Assembly: GCF_000376225.1 (NCBI RefSeq)
Contig: NZ_AQXL01000112.1
Coordinates: forward strand, 1-51,107
Direction of reading: 5' to 3'
Length of the DNA stretch: 51,107 nt
From: Effusibacillus pohliae DSM 22757
GTDB taxonomy: Bacteria; Bacillota; Bacilli; Tumebacillales; Effusibacillaceae
In this document: positions 34,957 to 48,359 of the stretch, piece by piece
How the letters are laid out: every line of letters starts with the position of its first letter
How positions within the stretch are numbered: the first letter of the stretch is position 1
Notes under the pieces: generated by a model
What the model was told of the DNA's origin: nothing
The model's database searches: none
Seen by the model: the letters and a program-made list of their open reading frames with translations, nothing else
Program-made: the position numbers and the translations under genes

Positions 34957-35580
34957 ATGCCGAAAGTTCCTGTTTTGAATATGGAAGGTAAGCAAGTGGG
35001 AGAGATTGAGCTGGCGGACTCCATCTTCGGAATCGAACCGAACAAGCATGTTCTGCACGAGGCGGTCGTGATGCAGCTGGCAAGCATGCGCCGGGGTACG
35101 CACGACGTGAAGAACCGGTCGGAAGTACGCGGCGGCGGTCGCAAGCCGTGGCGGCAAAAAGGTACCGGTCGCGCTCGTCATGGTTCGATTCGCGCTCCGC
35201 AATGGGTCGGCGGCGGTGTCGTGTTCGGTCCGACTCCGCGTTCCTATGCGTATAAATTGCCGAAAAAAGTGCGCCGTCTGGCTCTGAAATCGGCTCTCTC
35301 GACGAAAGTCAAGGACAATTCGATCATCGTGCTCGATTCGTTGAATTTTGACGTGCCGAAAACGAAAGAAATGATCCGTGTACTGGAAAACGTGAAAGCA
35401 GCGAAAAAGGCGCTGCTCGTTGACATGGGCAACAATGTCAACGCACAACTGTCGGCTCGCAACATTCCCGGCGTGAAGTTCGTGACCGCAACCGGCATCA
35501 ACGTGTATGACCTGCTGAACCACGATTCTTTGGTCATCACCAAAGACGCGGTTGCAAAAGTGGAGGAGGTGTTCGCGTAA
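34957..35580 (+). CDS. rplD: Large subunit ribosomal protein L4
   Basis: Exit-tunnel protein and, in some bacteria, the repressor of the S10 operon. [20 protein letters not shown] and [20 protein letters not shown] form the tunnel loop. 207 residues. ATG 34957 follows AAAGGGGGAA. The stop TAATG overlaps the rplW start by one base. Confidence 0.96.
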   Translation: MPKVPVLNMEGKQVGEIELADSIFGIEPNKHVLHEAVVMQLASMRRGTHDVKNRSEVRGGGRKPWRQKGTGRARHGSIRAPQWVGGGVVFGPTPRSYAYKLPKKVRRLALKSALSTKVKDNSIIVLDSLNFDVPKTKEMIRVLENVKAAKKALLVDMGNNVNAQLSARNIPGVKFVTATGINVYDLLNHDSLVITKDAVAKVEEVFA

Positions 35581-35870
35581 TGAAAAATCCACGTGATATC
35601 ATCAAGCGCCCTGTCATTACCGAGCGCTCCACGGAACTGATGGAAGCGAACAAGTACACATTCGAAGTCGACCTGAAAGCCAACAAGACGGAAATCAAAA
35701 AGGCGATCGAAGACATTTTCGGTGTAAAAGTCGCGAAGGTCAACACGATGCGGGTTCCGGCCAAACAAAAGCGCGTTGGACGTTTTGTCGGCAAAACTTC
35801 CGAATGGAAAAAAGCGATTGTCACGCTGACGGAAGATTCGAAGCCGATTTCGCTGTTTGAAGGCGCATAA
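35580..35870 (+). CDS. rplW: Large subunit ribosomal protein L23
   Basis: Sits at the tunnel exit and docks trigger factor and [23 protein letters not shown] and [20 protein letters not shown] are typical. 96 residues. It shares one base with rplD and has GGAGG within the rplD end, so translation is coupled. Confidence 0.96.
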   Translation: MKNPRDIIKRPVITERSTELMEANKYTFEVDLKANKTEIKKAIEDIFGVKVAKVNTMRVPAKQKRVGRFVGKTSEWKKAIVTLTEDSKPISLFEGA

Positions 35871-35957
35871 AACCCCTGCCGAAGGGACGTGTTGGGCGGG
35901 AGTCCATTGAAAACAGCAAAGGTGCGGAAGAAGTAGAAAGCAAAGGAGGGTACTCAA

Positions 35958-36788
35958 GTGGGAATCAAAAAATACAAACCCACGTCTCCCGGACGTCGCG
36001 GCATGTCTGTCCTGACGTTCGAAGAGATTACAACCGACAAACCCGAGAAATCTCTCCTTGAGCCGCTGAAGAAGCATGCGGGTCGCAACAACCAGGGGAA
36101 AATCACGACTCGCCATCACGGCGGCGGCCACAAGCGTTTGTATCGGGTGATCGATTTCAAGCGCAACAAGGACGGGATTCCGGGACGCGTAGCAACGATT
36201 GAATACGATCCGAACCGCTCCGCGAACATCGCGCTGATCCACTATGCGGACGGTGAAAAGCGGTATATTCTGGCACCGCTCGGATTGAAAGTCGGCGATA
36301 CGATTTACTCCGGGCCCGATGTGGACATCAAGGTGGGGAACGCGTTGCCGCTCGGCAATATCCCGGTCGGTACCGTCATACACAACATCGAACTGAAACC
36401 CGGCAAAGGCGGCCAGTTGGCGCGCGCGGCTGGTGCGGAAGCGCAGTTGCTGGCGAAAGAAGGAGCATACTGCCACGTTCGTCTGGCTTCCGGCGAAGTT
36501 CGCTTGATCCGTGCCGAGTGCCGTGCTACGATCGGGCAAGTCGGCAACCTCGACCACGAAAACGTCAATATCGGAAAAGCGGGACGCGCCCGCTGGCTGG
36601 GCAGACGGCCGACCGTCCGCGGGGTTGTCATGAACCCGAACGATCACCCGCACGGCGGTGGTGAAGGGAAAGCGCCGATCGGACGCAAATCGCCGGTATC
36701 GCCTTGGGGCAAGCCGACCTTGGGCAAGAAGACGCGCAAGAAGAACAAACCGTCAAACAAATACATTGTTCGTCCTCGTAAAAAGTAA
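35958..36788 (+). CDS. rplB: Large subunit ribosomal protein L2
   Basis: Core protein of the peptidyl transferase region. [20 protein letters not shown] at the start, [20 protein letters not shown], and the C-terminal [20 protein letters not shown] with the conserved histidine. 276 residues. It starts with GTG at 35958, 7 bases after AAGGAGGG. An 87-base gap after rplW holds no gene. Confidence 0.97.
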   Translation: MGIKKYKPTSPGRRGMSVLTFEEITTDKPEKSLLEPLKKHAGRNNQGKITTRHHGGGHKRLYRVIDFKRNKDGIPGRVATIEYDPNRSANIALIHYADGEKRYILAPLGLKVGDTIYSGPDVDIKVGNALPLGNIPVGTVIHNIELKPGKGGQLARAAGAEAQLLAKEGAYCHVRLASGEVRLIRAECRATIGQVGNLDHENVNIGKAGRARWLGRRPTVRGVVMNPNDHPHGGGEGKAPIGRKSPVSPWGKPTLGKKTRKKNKPSNKYIVRPRKK

Positions 36789-36812
36789 GCTGGTCTGAAG
36801 GGAGGTACCTAC

Positions 36813-37091
36813 ATGGGGCGTTCGCTGAAAAAAGGACCGTTTGTCGATGAGCATCTGATGAAAAAAGTCGAAGCGCTGAATGCTTCCGGCGAAAAGAAAG
36901 TGATCAAGACCTGGTCGCGGCGTTCGACGATTTTTCCGGAATTCGTCGGCCATACGTTCGCTGTGTATGACGGCCGCAAACACGTTCCGGTGTATGTGAC
37001 GGAAGATATGGTGGGGCACAAACTGGGTGAGTTCGCGCCGACCCGTACGTTCAAAGGTCACGCAGGTGACGAAAAAGCGTCTCGCCGGTAA
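36813..37091 (+). CDS. rpsS: Small subunit ribosomal protein S19
   Basis: 30S head protein at the intersubunit bridge. [20 protein letters not shown] and [20 protein letters not shown] are standard. 92 residues. GGGAGGT precedes the ATG. Confidence 0.97.
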   Translation: MGRSLKKGPFVDEHLMKKVEALNASGEKKVIKTWSRRSTIFPEFVGHTFAVYDGRKHVPVYVTEDMVGHKLGEFAPTRTFKGHAGDEKASRR

Positions 37092-37121
37092 TTGATTTCC
37101 GGACAGAGAGGAGGTCTCATG

Positions 37122-37454
37122 ATGGAAGCCAAAGCAGTAGCGCGTTATGTTCGCATTGCGCCGCGCAAAGTTCGTTTGGTGGTGGATCTGATCCGCGGCA
37201 AGAAAGTCGGGGAAGCGATCGCGATTCTCAAGCATACGCCGAAAGCTGCGTCGCCGGTGGTGGAAAAGCTGCTGAAGTCGGCGATTGCCAACGCGGATCA
37301 CAATTACAACATGGATGTTGACAACTTGGTCATCAGCAAGATCTATGTGGATCAAGGACCGACCCTGAAGCGGTACCGTCCGCGCGCGCAAGGACGTGCT
37401 TCTCGGATTCACAAGCGTACCAGTCACATTACTGTGGTGGTCAGCGAAAAGTAA
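37122..37454 (+). CDS. rplV: Large subunit ribosomal protein L22
   Basis: Lines the exit tunnel; its loop is a macrolide-resistance site. [20 protein letters not shown] and [20 protein letters not shown] are typical. 110 residues. I choose ATG 37122 because GAGGAGGT lies 6-7 bases upstream; ATG 37119 is possible. No macrolide-type change is obvious. Confidence 0.95.
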   Translation: MEAKAVARYVRIAPRKVRLVVDLIRGKKVGEAIAILKHTPKAASPVVEKLLKSAIANADHNYNMDVDNLVISKIYVDQGPTLKRYRPRAQGRASRIHKRTSHITVVVSEK

Positions 37455-37467
37455 GGAGGGATAACGG

Positions 37468-38139
37468 ATGGGACAAAAGGTCAACCCTGTAGGTTTGCGA
37501 ATCGGCATCATTCGCGATTGGGAGTCCAAGTGGTTTGCCAACAAAAAGGACTACACGGAACTCCTGCACGAAGACATCAAGATTCGCGACACCATTTTTA
37601 ACCGTTTGAAAGATGCTTCTGTGGCATCTGTGGAAATTGAGCGGGCTGCAAACCGTGTAAACGTGAACATTCACACCGCGAAGCCGGGCATGGTGATCGG
37701 GAAAGGCGGTGCGGAAGTCGATGCGCTCCGCAACCTGCTGAGCAAGATGACCGGCAAACGGGTGCATATCAACATCACGGAAATCAAGGTGCCGGAGTTG
37801 AACGCCCAGCTCGTGGCAGACAGCATCGCGCAGCAACTGGAACGCCGCGTGGCTTTCCGCCGAGCGATGAAGCAAGCGATCCAGCGCACGATGCGCGCGG
37901 GCGCGAAAGGGATCAAAGTGCAAGTGTCCGGCCGTCTCGCGGGTGCGGAAATTGCCCGTACCGAAGGATATTCGGAAGGCACGGTGCCGCTGCATACGTT
38001 GCGCGCCGATATCGACTATGCGACTGCGGAAGCGCACACCACGTACGGGAGGATCGGCGTGAAAGTGTGGATCTACCGCGGCCAGATCCTTCCGGCCAAA
38101 GGCGGCAACAAAGCGGCTGTCGAAGAAGGGGGTAAATAA
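37468..38139 (+). CDS. rpsC: Small subunit ribosomal protein S3
   Basis: mRNA entry-site protein with a KH domain ([20 protein letters not shown]). [20 protein letters not shown] and the C-terminal [16 protein letters not shown] are standard. 223 residues. AAGGAGGG lies before the ATG. Confidence 0.97.
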   Translation: MGQKVNPVGLRIGIIRDWESKWFANKKDYTELLHEDIKIRDTIFNRLKDASVASVEIERAANRVNVNIHTAKPGMVIGKGGAEVDALRNLLSKMTGKRVHINITEIKVPELNAQLVADSIAQQLERRVAFRRAMKQAIQRTMRAGAKGIKVQVSGRLAGAEIARTEGYSEGTVPLHTLRADIDYATAEAHTTYGRIGVKVWIYRGQILPAKGGNKAAVEEGGK

Positions 38140-38142
38140 GCC

Positions 38143-38580
38143 ATGTTGATGCCAAAGCGCACAAAACACCGGAAAACCCACCGTCCGAGAAACCTCACCG
38201 GTAAATCCAAGGCGGGCAACGAGGTAACCTTTGGCGAATACGGTTTGCAAGCCCTCGAACCGGCGTGGATCACCAACCGCCAGATTGAAGCGGCCCGGAT
38301 TGCGATGACCCGTTACATTCGCCGGGGCGGTAAAGTGTGGATCAAGATTTTCCCGTCCACCCCGATCACGCAGAAGCCTGCGGAAACCCGGATGGGTGCG
38401 GGGAAAGGCTCGCCGGAAAAATGGGTGGCTGTGGTCAAGCCCGGGCGGATTTTGTTCGAACTGGCGGGCGTCAGCGAGGAAGTGGCCCGTGAAGCGATGC
38501 GCCTGGCCATGCACAAACTGCCGATCAAGTGCAAGTTTGTAAAACGCGAAGAAGTGGGTGGTGAGGCAGATGAAAGCTAA
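38143..38580 (+). CDS. rplP: Large subunit ribosomal protein L16
   Basis: Binds near A-site t[43 protein letters not shown] and [20 protein letters not shown] are typical. 145 residues. ATG 38143 gives the standard MLxPKR start. It overlaps rpmC by 11 bases. Confidence 0.96.
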   Translation: MLMPKRTKHRKTHRPRNLTGKSKAGNEVTFGEYGLQALEPAWITNRQIEAARIAMTRYIRRGGKVWIKIFPSTPITQKPAETRMGAGKGSPEKWVAVVKPGRILFELAGVSEEVAREAMRLAMHKLPIKCKFVKREEVGGEADES

Positions 38581-38767
38581 AGATTTTCGTGAAATGTCCA
38601 CCGCTGAAATCCAGCACAAGATCAACGCGTTGAAAGAAGAACTTTTCAATCTGCGTTTCCAACTGGCAACGGGTCAACTGGAGAATCCGATGCGGATTCG
38701 CGAGGTTCGCAAAGACATTGCCCGCGCTAAAACCATCCTGAGAGAACGGGAACTCGGGATCGGCTAA
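38570..38767 (+). CDS. rpmC: Large subunit ribosomal protein L29
   Basis: Helical hairpin protein near the tunnel exit. [20 protein letters not shown] and [20 protein letters not shown] are typical. 65 residues. ATG 38570 lies inside the rplP end, with GGTGAGG 4-5 bases upstream; two GTG codons just before are less likely starts. Confidence 0.95.
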   Translation: MKAKDFREMSTAEIQHKINALKEELFNLRFQLATGQLENPMRIREVRKDIARAKTILRERELGIG

Positions 38768-38791
38768 TCCGCTGACGGAAGGAGGATCGCG

Positions 38792-39058
38792 ATGAGCGTA
38801 GAGCGTAATTACCGGAAAGTACGGATCGGCAAAGTCGTCTCCGACAAGATGGACAAAACGATCGTCGTGGCGGTGGAGCAGGCGAAAAAGCACCCGCTGT
38901 ACGGTAAGACGATCAAAGTGACAAAAAAATTCAAGGCGCATGATGAAAACAACACCGCCAAGATCGGTGACATCGTCAAAATCATGGAAACCCGCCCCTT
39001 GTCCAAAGACAAGCGCTGGCGTCTGGTTGAAGTGGTGGAAAAAGCTGTTATCCTGTAA
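38792..39058 (+). CDS. rpsQ: Small subunit ribosomal protein S17
   Basis: Primary 16S rRNA-binding protein with an OB fold. [20 protein letters not shown] and [20 protein letters not shown] are typical. 88 residues. GGAAGGAGG upstream. Confidence 0.96.
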   Translation: MSVERNYRKVRIGKVVSDKMDKTIVVAVEQAKKHPLYGKTIKVTKKFKAHDENNTAKIGDIVKIMETRPLSKDKRWRLVEVVEKAVIL

Positions 39059-39076
39059 TCGGAAGGAGGTTCTTCC

Positions 39077-39445
39077 ATGATTCAACCGCAAACACGGCTT
39101 GTTGTGGCTGATAACTCTGGTGCGAAAGAGATCATGTGTTTCCGCGTACTGGGTGGTTCCAACCGTCGCTCTGCCAACATCGGCGACATCATCGTCGCTT
39201 CTGTCAAGAGCGCAACACCCGGTGGCGTTGTCAAGAAGGGTGACGTCGTCAAGGCGGTCATCGTTCGTTCAAAGCGCGGAGTTCGCCGGGAAGACGGATC
39301 GTACATTCGGTTTGACGAAAATGCGGCCGTGATTATCAAGGAAGACAAAAGCCCGCGCGGAACCCGTATTTTCGGTCCGGTTGCCCGCGAACTGCGTGAG
39401 AAAGACTTCATGAAAATCATCTCCCTGGCACCGGAAGTTCTGTAA
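39077..39445 (+). CDS. rplN: Large subunit ribosomal protein L14
   Basis: Intersubunit bridge protein; binds the silencing factor RsfS in many bacteria. [20 protein letters not shown] and [20 protein letters not shown] are typical. 122 residues. GGAAGGAGG upstream. Confidence 0.97.
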   Translation: MIQPQTRLVVADNSGAKEIMCFRVLGGSNRRSANIGDIIVASVKSATPGGVVKKGDVVKAVIVRSKRGVRREDGSYIRFDENAAVIIKEDKSPRGTRIFGPVARELREKDFMKIISLAPEVL

Positions 39446-39482
39446 AGGCCACAGATGATTCACATCCGAGGAGGTGTGCTGG

Positions 39483-39812
39483 ATGTCCAAACCGAAGCTG
39501 CATGTGAAAAAAGGCGATCAGGTAATAGTGATCGCAGGCAAGGATAAAGGCAAGAAAGGAAAGATTCTGGAAGCGTACCCGTCGGAAGGCCGCGTGCTGG
39601 TGGAAGGCGTCAACATCATCAAACGTCACACCCGCCCGAATGCGGCGTATCCGCAAGGTGGCATCATCGAGCGGGAAGCTCCGATTCATGCTTCGAATGT
39701 GATGGTGCTCGATCCGAAGACGGGCGAACCGACCCGCATCGGCAAGAAGATCCTGAAAGACGGCAGCAAAGTACGGTATGCGAAAAAATCTGGTGAAGTG
39801 CTCGACAAGTAA
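39483..39812 (+). CDS. rplX: Large subunit ribosomal protein L24
   Basis: Assembly-initiating protein with a KOW motif ([20 protein letters not shown]). 109 residues. ATG 39483 lies 6 bases after GAGGAGGTG; a GTG at 39474 inside that site is rejected. Confidence 0.96.
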   Translation: MSKPKLHVKKGDQVIVIAGKDKGKKGKILEAYPSEGRVLVEGVNIIKRHTRPNAAYPQGGIIEREAPIHASNVMVLDPKTGEPTRIGKKILKDGSKVRYAKKSGEVLDK

Positions 39813-39838
39813 CCAGGTGAAGAAAGGAGGTTCCAAAC

Positions 39839-40381
39839 GTGGCACGTTTGCAAGAACGGTTTAAAAACGAAGTGATTCCTGCTCTGATGCAGAAATTTAA
39901 CTACAAGAACGTGATGCAGGTTCCCAAGGTGGAAAAGATCGTGGTGAACGTGGGTCTCGGCGAAGCAATCCAAAACCCGAAAGCCTTGGATGCAACCGTT
40001 GAGGATATTCAGCAAATCACCGGTCAAAAACCGGTTATCACCCGCGCGAAGAAATCGATCGCCGGTTTTAAACTGCGCGAAGGCATGCCGATCGGCGTCA
40101 AAGTGACGCTGCGCGGTGAACGCATGTACCACTTCATGGATAAGCTGTTCAACGTGGCGCTTCCGCGCGTACGTGACTTCCGCGGTGTGTCGCCGAAAGC
40201 GTTCGACGGCCGCGGCAACTATACGCTCGGCTTGAAGGAACAGTTAATCTTCCCGGAAATCGACTATGATAAAATCGACAAAGTGCGCGGAATGGACGTC
40301 GTATTCGTGACGACAGCGAAAACGGACGAGGAAGCTCGCGAGTTGCTCGCACAGCTTGGTATGCCGTTCAGTCAGTCGTAA
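39839..40381 (+). CDS. rplE: Large subunit ribosomal protein L5
   Basis: Binds 5S rRNA and contacts P-site t[43 protein letters not shown] and [20 protein letters not shown] are typical. 180 residues. GTG start at 39839, 8 bases after AAAGGAGG. Confidence 0.96.
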   Translation: MARLQERFKNEVIPALMQKFNYKNVMQVPKVEKIVVNVGLGEAIQNPKALDATVEDIQQITGQKPVITRAKKSIAGFKLREGMPIGVKVTLRGERMYHFMDKLFNVALPRVRDFRGVSPKAFDGRGNYTLGLKEQLIFPEIDYDKIDKVRGMDVVFVTTAKTDEEARELLAQLGMPFSQS

Positions 40382-40436
40382 TGGGCAGGGCTCAATCATT
40401 TGAAGCAGCGCTTCAAACAATGGGAGGTAACAATCA

Positions 40437-40622
40437 ATGGCTAAAAAGTCCATGATCGCCAAGGCCCAACGGAAACCCAAGTTTCGCGTACGCGCGTATA
40501 CGCGCTGCCGGCTCTGCGGACGTCCGCATTCCGTCTTGCGGAAATTTGGCATGTGCCGGATTTGCTTCCGCGAACTTGCATACAAGGGCCAATTGCCTGG
40601 CGTGAAAAAGGCAAGCTGGTAA
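40437..40622 (+). CDS. rpsN: Small subunit ribosomal protein S14, type Z
   Basis: The short zinc-binding form of S14, with C24, C27, C40 and C43 ([20 protein letters not shown]). 61 residues. Its place between rplE and rpsH is standard. The name rpsZ is also used for this type. GGGAGGT lies before the ATG. Confidence 0.96.
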   Translation: MAKKSMIAKAQRKPKFRVRAYTRCRLCGRPHSVLRKFGMCRICFRELAYKGQLPGVKKASW

Positions 40623-40651
40623 TCAGGAGCGACAGGAAGGAGGTAGTCTCA

Positions 40652-41050
40652 ATGGTGATGACTGATCCGATTGCAGATATGCTGACCCGAATCCGCAACG
40701 CGAACATGGTCGGTCACGAAAAAGTGGAAGTGCCCGCATCGAATCTGAAACGGCAGATTGCGGAAATTCTCAAGCGTGAAGGATTCATTCGGGATGCGGA
40801 GTTTATTCCGGATAACAAGCAAGGGGTTATCCGTCTGTTTTTGAAGTACGGTGCCAACAATGAGCGCGTGATTACCGGACTGAAGCGGATTTCGAAGCCG
40901 GGATTGCGCGTCTACGCAAAACGCGAACAGATTCCGCGCGTCCTGGGCGGATTGGGGATTGCGATTTTGTCCACGTCGAAAGGCGTGATGACCGATAAGG
41001 AAGCCCGCCGTGCTCGCGTCGGCGGCGAAGTGATTTGCTACGTTTGGTAA
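40652..41050 (+). CDS. rpsH: Small subunit ribosomal protein S8
   Basis: Central-domain assembly protein and, in E. coli, the spc operon repressor. [20 protein letters not shown] and [20 protein letters not shown] are typical. 132 residues. ATG 40652 is 7 bases after AAGGAGGT; ATG 40658 is an alternative. Confidence 0.96.
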   Translation: MVMTDPIADMLTRIRNANMVGHEKVEVPASNLKRQIAEILKREGFIRDAEFIPDNKQGVIRLFLKYGANNERVITGLKRISKPGLRVYAKREQIPRVLGGLGIAILSTSKGVMTDKEARRARVGGEVICYVW

Positions 41051-41076
41051 TCTCGTCGAGATCGGAGGTGTAACGA

Positions 41077-41616
41077 ATGTCTCGTATTGGAAAGAAACCG
41101 ATCGCCATTCCGAGCGGCGTCGAAGTGAAATATGACAACGGCGTCATCACCGTCAAGGGACCGAAAGGGACGCTCTCCCGCGAACTGCATAAAGATATGA
41201 TTGTCAAAATCGAAGACAATCAGATCGTGATCGAGCGTCCGTCTGACGAAAAGCTGCATCGCAGCCTGCACGGTACAACCCGCTCCGTTGTCAACAACAT
41301 GGTCGAAGGCGTCACCAACGGGTTTCAAAAAACCCTCGAACTGGTCGGCGTCGGCTACCGTGCGGCGAAGGCGGACAACAAGGTGACCCTGTCCCTCGGT
41401 TTCTCCCATCCGGTGGAAATCGTTCCGGAAGAGGGAATCGACATCGAGGTGCAAGGCACCAACAAGCTGGTGATCAAAGGCATCAACAAGGAGCAAGTGG
41501 GAACGTTCGCGGCCAAGATTCGTTCGCTGCGTGAACCGGAGCCGTACAAAGGTAAAGGGATTAAATACGAGAACGAAATCATCCGCCGTAAAGTCGGCAA
41601 GACCGGTAAGAAATAA
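41077..41616 (+). CDS. rplF: Large subunit ribosomal protein L6
   Basis: Two repeated domains near the factor-binding site. [20 protein letters not shown] and [20 protein letters not shown] are typical. 179 residues. Ribosome binding site GGAGGTG upstream. Confidence 0.97.
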   Translation: MSRIGKKPIAIPSGVEVKYDNGVITVKGPKGTLSRELHKDMIVKIEDNQIVIERPSDEKLHRSLHGTTRSVVNNMVEGVTNGFQKTLELVGVGYRAAKADNKVTLSLGFSHPVEIVPEEGIDIEVQGTNKLVIKGINKEQVGTFAAKIRSLREPEPYKGKGIKYENEIIRRKVGKTGKK

Positions 41617-41647
41617 TCGTCTCGCGGCTTGAAGGGAGTGAAACGGA

Positions 41648-42016
41648 ATGATCAGCAAACCTGACAAAAACATTGCGCGCAAGCGCCGTCACGTCCGCGT
41701 ACGGAAGAAGGTGTTCGGCACGCCGGAACGTCCGCGTCTCAACGTGTTCCGTTCCAATCAACACATTTACGCGCAATTGATCGATGATACAAAAGGCGTC
41801 ACCTTGGTGTCCGCATCGACTGTTGACAAGGAACTGCGGGATCAGATCGAGAATGGCGGCAATATCCAAGCGGCTCAGAAAGTCGGCGAATTGGTGGCCA
41901 AACGTGCGCTTGAAAAAGGATACAAAACGGTCGTGTTCGACCGCGGCGGCTATCTCTATCATGGACGGGTTCAAGCATTGGCGGATGCTGCGCGCGAAGC
42001 GGGTCTTGAATTCTAA
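41648..42016 (+). CDS. rplR: Large subunit ribosomal protein L18
   Basis: Binds 5S r[39 protein letters not shown] and the end [20 protein letters not shown] are typical. 122 residues. GGGAGTG upstream is moderate. Confidence 0.96.
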   Translation: MISKPDKNIARKRRHVRVRKKVFGTPERPRLNVFRSNQHIYAQLIDDTKGVTLVSASTVDKELRDQIENGGNIQAAQKVGELVAKRALEKGYKTVVFDRGGYLYHGRVQALADAAREAGLEF

Positions 42017-42036
42017 GCACGAAGGAGGGAAACTAC

Positions 42037-42534
42037 ATGCGTATTGATCCGAATCAACTGGAACTTTCGGAAAAAGTGGTCGCCATCAACCGCGTAGCGA
42101 AAGTGGTAAAAGGCGGTCGCCGGTTCAGCTTTTCGGCGCTCGTGATCGTCGGCGACGGCAACGGACACGTCGGTGCCGGTCTTGGCAAAGCGGCGGAAGT
42201 GCCGGATGCGATCCGCAAGGGAATTGAAGACGCGAAGAAGAACCTGATTTCGGTTCCGATCGTTGGAACCACCGTTCCGCATGAAGTGATCGGCCATTTT
42301 GGAGCGGGCAAAGTGTTGATCAAGCCGGCTTCGGAAGGTACCGGAGTGATCGCCGGCGGTCCGGCGCGCGCCGTTCTGGAACTGGCTGGCGTGAAAGACA
42401 TCGTAACGAAATCGCTCGGTTCGTCCAATGCGCTGAACATGGTGCATGCGACGCTGGACGGTCTGAAACGGCTGAAGCGCCCGGAAGAAGTGGCGAAACT
42501 TCGCGGCAAGACTGTCGAAGAGCTTTTAGGTTAA
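42037..42534 (+). CDS. rpsE: Small subunit ribosomal protein S5
   Basis: Accuracy and mRNA helicase-centre protein. [20 protein letters not shown] carries the spectinomycin-related loop, unchanged. [20 protein letters not shown] follows. 165 residues. GAAGGAGGG lies upstream. Confidence 0.97.
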   Translation: MRIDPNQLELSEKVVAINRVAKVVKGGRRFSFSALVIVGDGNGHVGAGLGKAAEVPDAIRKGIEDAKKNLISVPIVGTTVPHEVIGHFGAGKVLIKPASEGTGVIAGGPARAVLELAGVKDIVTKSLGSSNALNMVHATLDGLKRLKRPEEVAKLRGKTVEELLG

Positions 42535-42547
42535 GGAGGGGAATACC

Positions 42548-42736
42548 GTGTCGAAAAAATTGGCGATTACCCTCAAACGCAGTGTGATCGGTCGTCCGGA
42601 GGATCAGCGTGTCACCGTCAGGACGCTCGGTCTGCGCAAGCTTCACCAAACTGTTGTGCAACCTGACAATCCGGCAATCAGAGGTATGGTGAACAAGGTC
42701 AGCCACCTCGTTGAAGTGAAAGAAATCACGGAATAA
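42548..42736 (+). CDS. rpmD: Large subunit ribosomal protein L30
   Basis: [20 protein letters not shown] and [20 protein letters not shown] are typical. 62 residues. GTG start at 42548, after GGAGGGG. It lies 13 bases after rpsE. Confidence 0.94.
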   Translation: MSKKLAITLKRSVIGRPEDQRVTVRTLGLRKLHQTVVQPDNPAIRGMVNKVSHLVEVKEITE

Positions 42737-42765
42737 ACGTTGCGCAAGCACAAGGAGGTGTACGT

Positions 42766-43209
42766 ATGAAACTGCATGAACTGAGTTCGGCTCCCGGTGC
42801 GAGAAAGACCCGCAAACGCGTAGGCCGCGGGATCGGTTCCGGCCTTGGCAAGACGGCGGGCCGCGGTCACAAAGGCCAGAAGGCGCGTTCGGGCGGCGGC
42901 GTGCGCCCCGGCTTTGAGGGCGGTCAAACTCCGTTGTACCGTCGTCTGCCGAAACGCGGCTTCACGAACGCTCCGTTCAAGAAGGAACTGGTGGAAGTCA
43001 ACGTATCCAAACTGAACGTGTTTGAACCGGGAACGGTGGTAACTCCGGAGAAGTTGCTGGAAGCCAAGATCATCAAGAAAATCAAGGATGGCGTTAAAAT
43101 CTTGGGGCAAGGGGACATCGAAGTTGCTCTTACCGTGCAAGCTCAAGGATTCTCCGCTTCGGCCATTGAGAAGATTGAAGCTGCTGGCGGTAAGGCCGAG
43201 GTGATCTAA
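42766..43209 (+). CDS. rplO: Large subunit ribosomal protein L15
   Basis: [40 protein letters not shown] and [20 protein letters not shown] are typical. 147 residues. AAGGAGGTG upstream. The secY ATG follows the stop codon with no gap, and GAGGTGAT in the end of rplO serves as its ribosome binding site. Confidence 0.96.
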   Translation: MKLHELSSAPGARKTRKRVGRGIGSGLGKTAGRGHKGQKARSGGGVRPGFEGGQTPLYRRLPKRGFTNAPFKKELVEVNVSKLNVFEPGTVVTPEKLLEAKIIKKIKDGVKILGQGDIEVALTVQAQGFSASAIEKIEAAGGKAEVI

Positions 43210-45925
<2,716 letters not shown>

Positions 45926-45937
45926 AGGTGAATAGTG

Positions 45938-46270
45938 ATGACCCAACCGTTGCCTGAACCGTTAATCGGTCAAATCGTGGAAGTCACGAAAGGGAGAGAG
46001 ACAGGTCAATACGCAATCGTCGTCGGCATTCTCAGCGAACGGTTTGTGCTGCTGGCGGACGGAAGCAAGCGGAAGTTCGACCAGCCGAAGAAAAAGAACA
46101 TCCAGCACATCCGTTTCACCGGCGAATTTGCAATGGAGGTTTACACCAGCATCCAGCAGTCAGGTCGCGTTACCAACTCAAAATTGCGATACTGCCTCAA
46201 TCGGTTTGCAAGTCAACTGCATCCGGAGCATGTCAGGTCAAAGGGGGAGTTCACAGATGGCGAAAGATGA
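45938..46270 (+). CDS. KOW-domain RNA-binding protein of unknown role
   Basis: A 110-residue protein with a KOW-like N-terminal part ([20 protein letters not shown], then [20 protein letters not shown]), which recalls L14e-type and L24-type folds. The C-terminal part is basic and lacks a known motif. Short KOW proteins stand between map and infA in many Bacillales, so a ribosome-linked role is likely but unproven. ATG 45938 has AAAGGTGAA 6 bases upstream. It overlaps infA by 14 bases, so the two are coupled. Confidence 0.8.
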   Translation: MTQPLPEPLIGQIVEVTKGRETGQYAIVVGILSERFVLLADGSKRKFDQPKKKNIQHIRFTGEFAMEVYTSIQQSGRVTNSKLRYCLNRFASQLHPEHVRSKGEFTDGER

Positions 46271-46475
46271 TGTGATTGAAGTCGAAGGTACTGTCATAGA
46301 GCCTTTGCCAAACGCGATGTTTCGGGTTGAATTGGAGAATGGCCATAAAGTTCTTGCCCACGTCTCTGGAAAAATTCGTATGAATTATATCCGGATTTTG
46401 CCGGGAGACCGGGTCACGGTGGAATTGTCGCCATACGATTTGACCCGTGGCCGCATCACCTATCGGTTTAAGTAA
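46257..46475 (+). CDS. infA: Translation initiation factor IF-1
   Basis: OB-fold factor that fills the 30S A site during initiation. [20 protein letters not shown] and [20 protein letters not shown] are typical. 72 residues. AAAGGGGGAG lies before the ATG, inside the end of the KOW gene. Confidence 0.97.
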   Translation: MAKDDVIEVEGTVIEPLPNAMFRVELENGHKVLAHVSGKIRMNYIRILPGDRVTVELSPYDLTRGRITYRFK

Positions 46476-46486
46476 CGACTTGCTGA

Positions 46487-46618
<132 letters not shown>

Positions 46619-46705
46619 CGAAGATCGTCGGTTTTGGGTCAGCGCGGAGAGATAGAGCGGCTGTCCCCGTTCGGTGTGCGGGGATTCTATTCTCCTCCAA
46701 GTTGT

Positions 46706-46735
46706 TTGAAATACATGTGCAGATTGGTATATAAT
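46706..46735 (+). promoter_or_regulatory. Internal SigA-type promoter before rpsM
   Basis: TTGAAA (46706-46711), an 18-base spacer and a perfect TATAAT (46730-46735). It would give the alpha operon (rpsM to rplQ) its own transcript. Upstream, TCCCCG (46664-46669) and CGGGGA (46679-46684) can form a hairpin with no T-run. Confidence 0.7.
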
Positions 46736-46772
46736 TTTAGTTTGAGATTGTTTTAGGAGGTGTAACAGACAC

Positions 46773-47141
46773 ATGGCACGTATTGCAGGTGTTGACTTGC
46801 CACGTGACAAGCGGGTGGAAATCGGCCTCACCTATATTTTCGGGATCGGTCGTTCCACAGCGAATAAAATTCTGGCTGACACCGGAATTAATCCGGATAC
46901 TCGGGTACGTGATCTGACGGAAGAAGAAATCAGCAAACTGCGCGATGTGATAGATAAGAACTACACGGTGGAAGGAGATCTGCGCCGTGAAATCGCGCTG
47001 AACATCAAGCGGCTGATCGAAATCGGATCGTACCGTGGCATCCGCCATCGGAAAGGTCTGCCGGTTCGCGGCCAGCGCACGAAAACGAATGCTCGTACCC
47101 GTAAGGGTCCGCGCCGGACAGTTGCCGGCAAGAAGAAGTAA
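46773..47141 (+). CDS. rpsM: Small subunit ribosomal protein S13
   Basis: 30S head protein at the bridge to 50[35 protein letters not shown] and [20 protein letters not shown] are typical. 122 residues. AGGAGGTG upstream. Confidence 0.97.
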   Translation: MARIAGVDLPRDKRVEIGLTYIFGIGRSTANKILADTGINPDTRVRDLTEEEISKLRDVIDKNYTVEGDLRREIALNIKRLIEIGSYRGIRHRKGLPVRGQRTKTNARTRKGPRRTVAGKKK

Positions 47142-47160
47142 AAAGGGGGGTAAGTAAAGC

Positions 47161-47571
47161 ATGGCAAAAGCGGTAAAAGGACGCGGCAAAACGGCGACCC
47201 GCACCAAACGTCGCGACCGGAAAAATGTTGAATCCGGCATTGCGCACATCAAGTCCACGTTCAATAACACGATCGTGACCATTACCGACCCTGCCGGCAA
47301 TGCGATCTCCTGGGCAAGCGCGGGCGCACTCGGTTTTAAAGGGTCTCGCAAATCGACTCCGTTCGCTGCGCAAATGGCGGCGGAAGCGGCTGCGCAGGCA
47401 GCGATGGAGCATGGCATGAAAACGGTCGAAGTCTACGTGAAAGGACCTGGCGCCGGTCGGGAAGCGGCGATTCGTTCGCTGCAAGCGGCAGGTCTGGAAG
47501 TCGCGATGATCCGGGACGTTACCCCGATTCCGCACAACGGATGCCGTCCGCCCAAGCGTCGTCGCGTGTAA
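47161..47571 (+). CDS. rpsK: Small subunit ribosomal protein S11
   Basis: Platform protein near the E site. [20 protein letters not shown] and [17 protein letters not shown] are typical. 136 residues. AAGGGGGG upstream. Confidence 0.97.
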   Translation: MAKAVKGRGKTATRTKRRDRKNVESGIAHIKSTFNNTIVTITDPAGNAISWASAGALGFKGSRKSTPFAAQMAAEAAAQAAMEHGMKTVEVYVKGPGAGREAAIRSLQAAGLEVAMIRDVTPIPHNGCRPPKRRRV

Positions 47572-47650
47572 CGAAACTTTTAGCATATACGGATTGGATC
47601 CGCTTTATACGTGAAAGAGTATAAACTCAACAGGAGGTGTCAACACTAGA

Positions 47651-48277
47651 ATGGCAAGATACACGGGTGCCGTCTGTCGGCTGTGCCGGCGTGAAGGCGT
47701 AAAACTGTATCTGAAAGGTGAGCGCTGCTACAGCGATAAATGTGCCATCGACCGCCGTCCGTATGCTCCCGGGCAGCACGGACAAGGCCGCAAAAAAGTG
47801 TCCGAATACGGACTGCAACTTCGTGAAAAGCAAAAAGCGCGCCGGGTGTACGGCGTACTGGAAAAGCAATTCCACAAGTACTATGAGGAAGCTGCCCGCC
47901 GCAAGGGGATCACGGGGGAAACCTTGCTGCAGCTGTTGGAAAGCCGTCTTGACAATGTGGTGTACCGCCTTGGATTCGCTTCTTCCCGAGCGGAAGCCCG
48001 CCAACTGGTGCGGCATGGTCATATCAACGTAAACGGCAAGCGCGTCGACATTCCGTCCTACCTGACGAACGTCGGCGATGTGATCGCCATCAACGAGAAG
48101 AGCTGGGAGTCCCCCCGCATCAAGGAACTCCTGGAAGCGGCTGAGGGCAAAACGGTGGTCGGCTGGCTGGAGCGCGATCTGAATGCGAAGTCTGGGCGGA
48201 TCGTTCGGCTGCCGGGGCGTGAAGAGATCGACACCCCTGTGGCGGAACAGATGATCGTTGAATTGTACTCGCGTTAA
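47651..48277 (+). CDS. rpsD: Small subunit ribosomal protein S4 (four-cysteine form)
   Basis: 16S 5'-domain nucleating protein. The N-terminus has C9, C12, C26 and C31 ([20 protein letters not shown]), a likely zinc site missing from B. subtilis S4. The S4 RNA-binding domain follows ([20 protein letters not shown]). 208 residues. In B. subtilis rpsD is a separate gene; here it lies between rpsK and rpoA, as in many other bacteria. The upstream gap holds a small hairpin, CGGAT-TGG-ATCCG (47590-47602). AGGAGGTG is 11 bases before the ATG. Confidence 0.96.
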   Translation: MARYTGAVCRLCRREGVKLYLKGERCYSDKCAIDRRPYAPGQHGQGRKKVSEYGLQLREKQKARRVYGVLEKQFHKYYEEAARRKGITGETLLQLLESRLDNVVYRLGFASSRAEARQLVRHGHINVNGKRVDIPSYLTNVGDVIAINEKSWESPRIKELLEAAEGKTVVGWLERDLNAKSGRIVRLPGREEIDTPVAEQMIVELYSR

Positions 48278-48359
48278 TCGCTACCTGTTCTGACCAGTAT
48301 GAGCATGTGCCGGGCTCGTCGTACCAGCTTGCATCAGTTGTCGAGAAGGAGGTTCCTGC

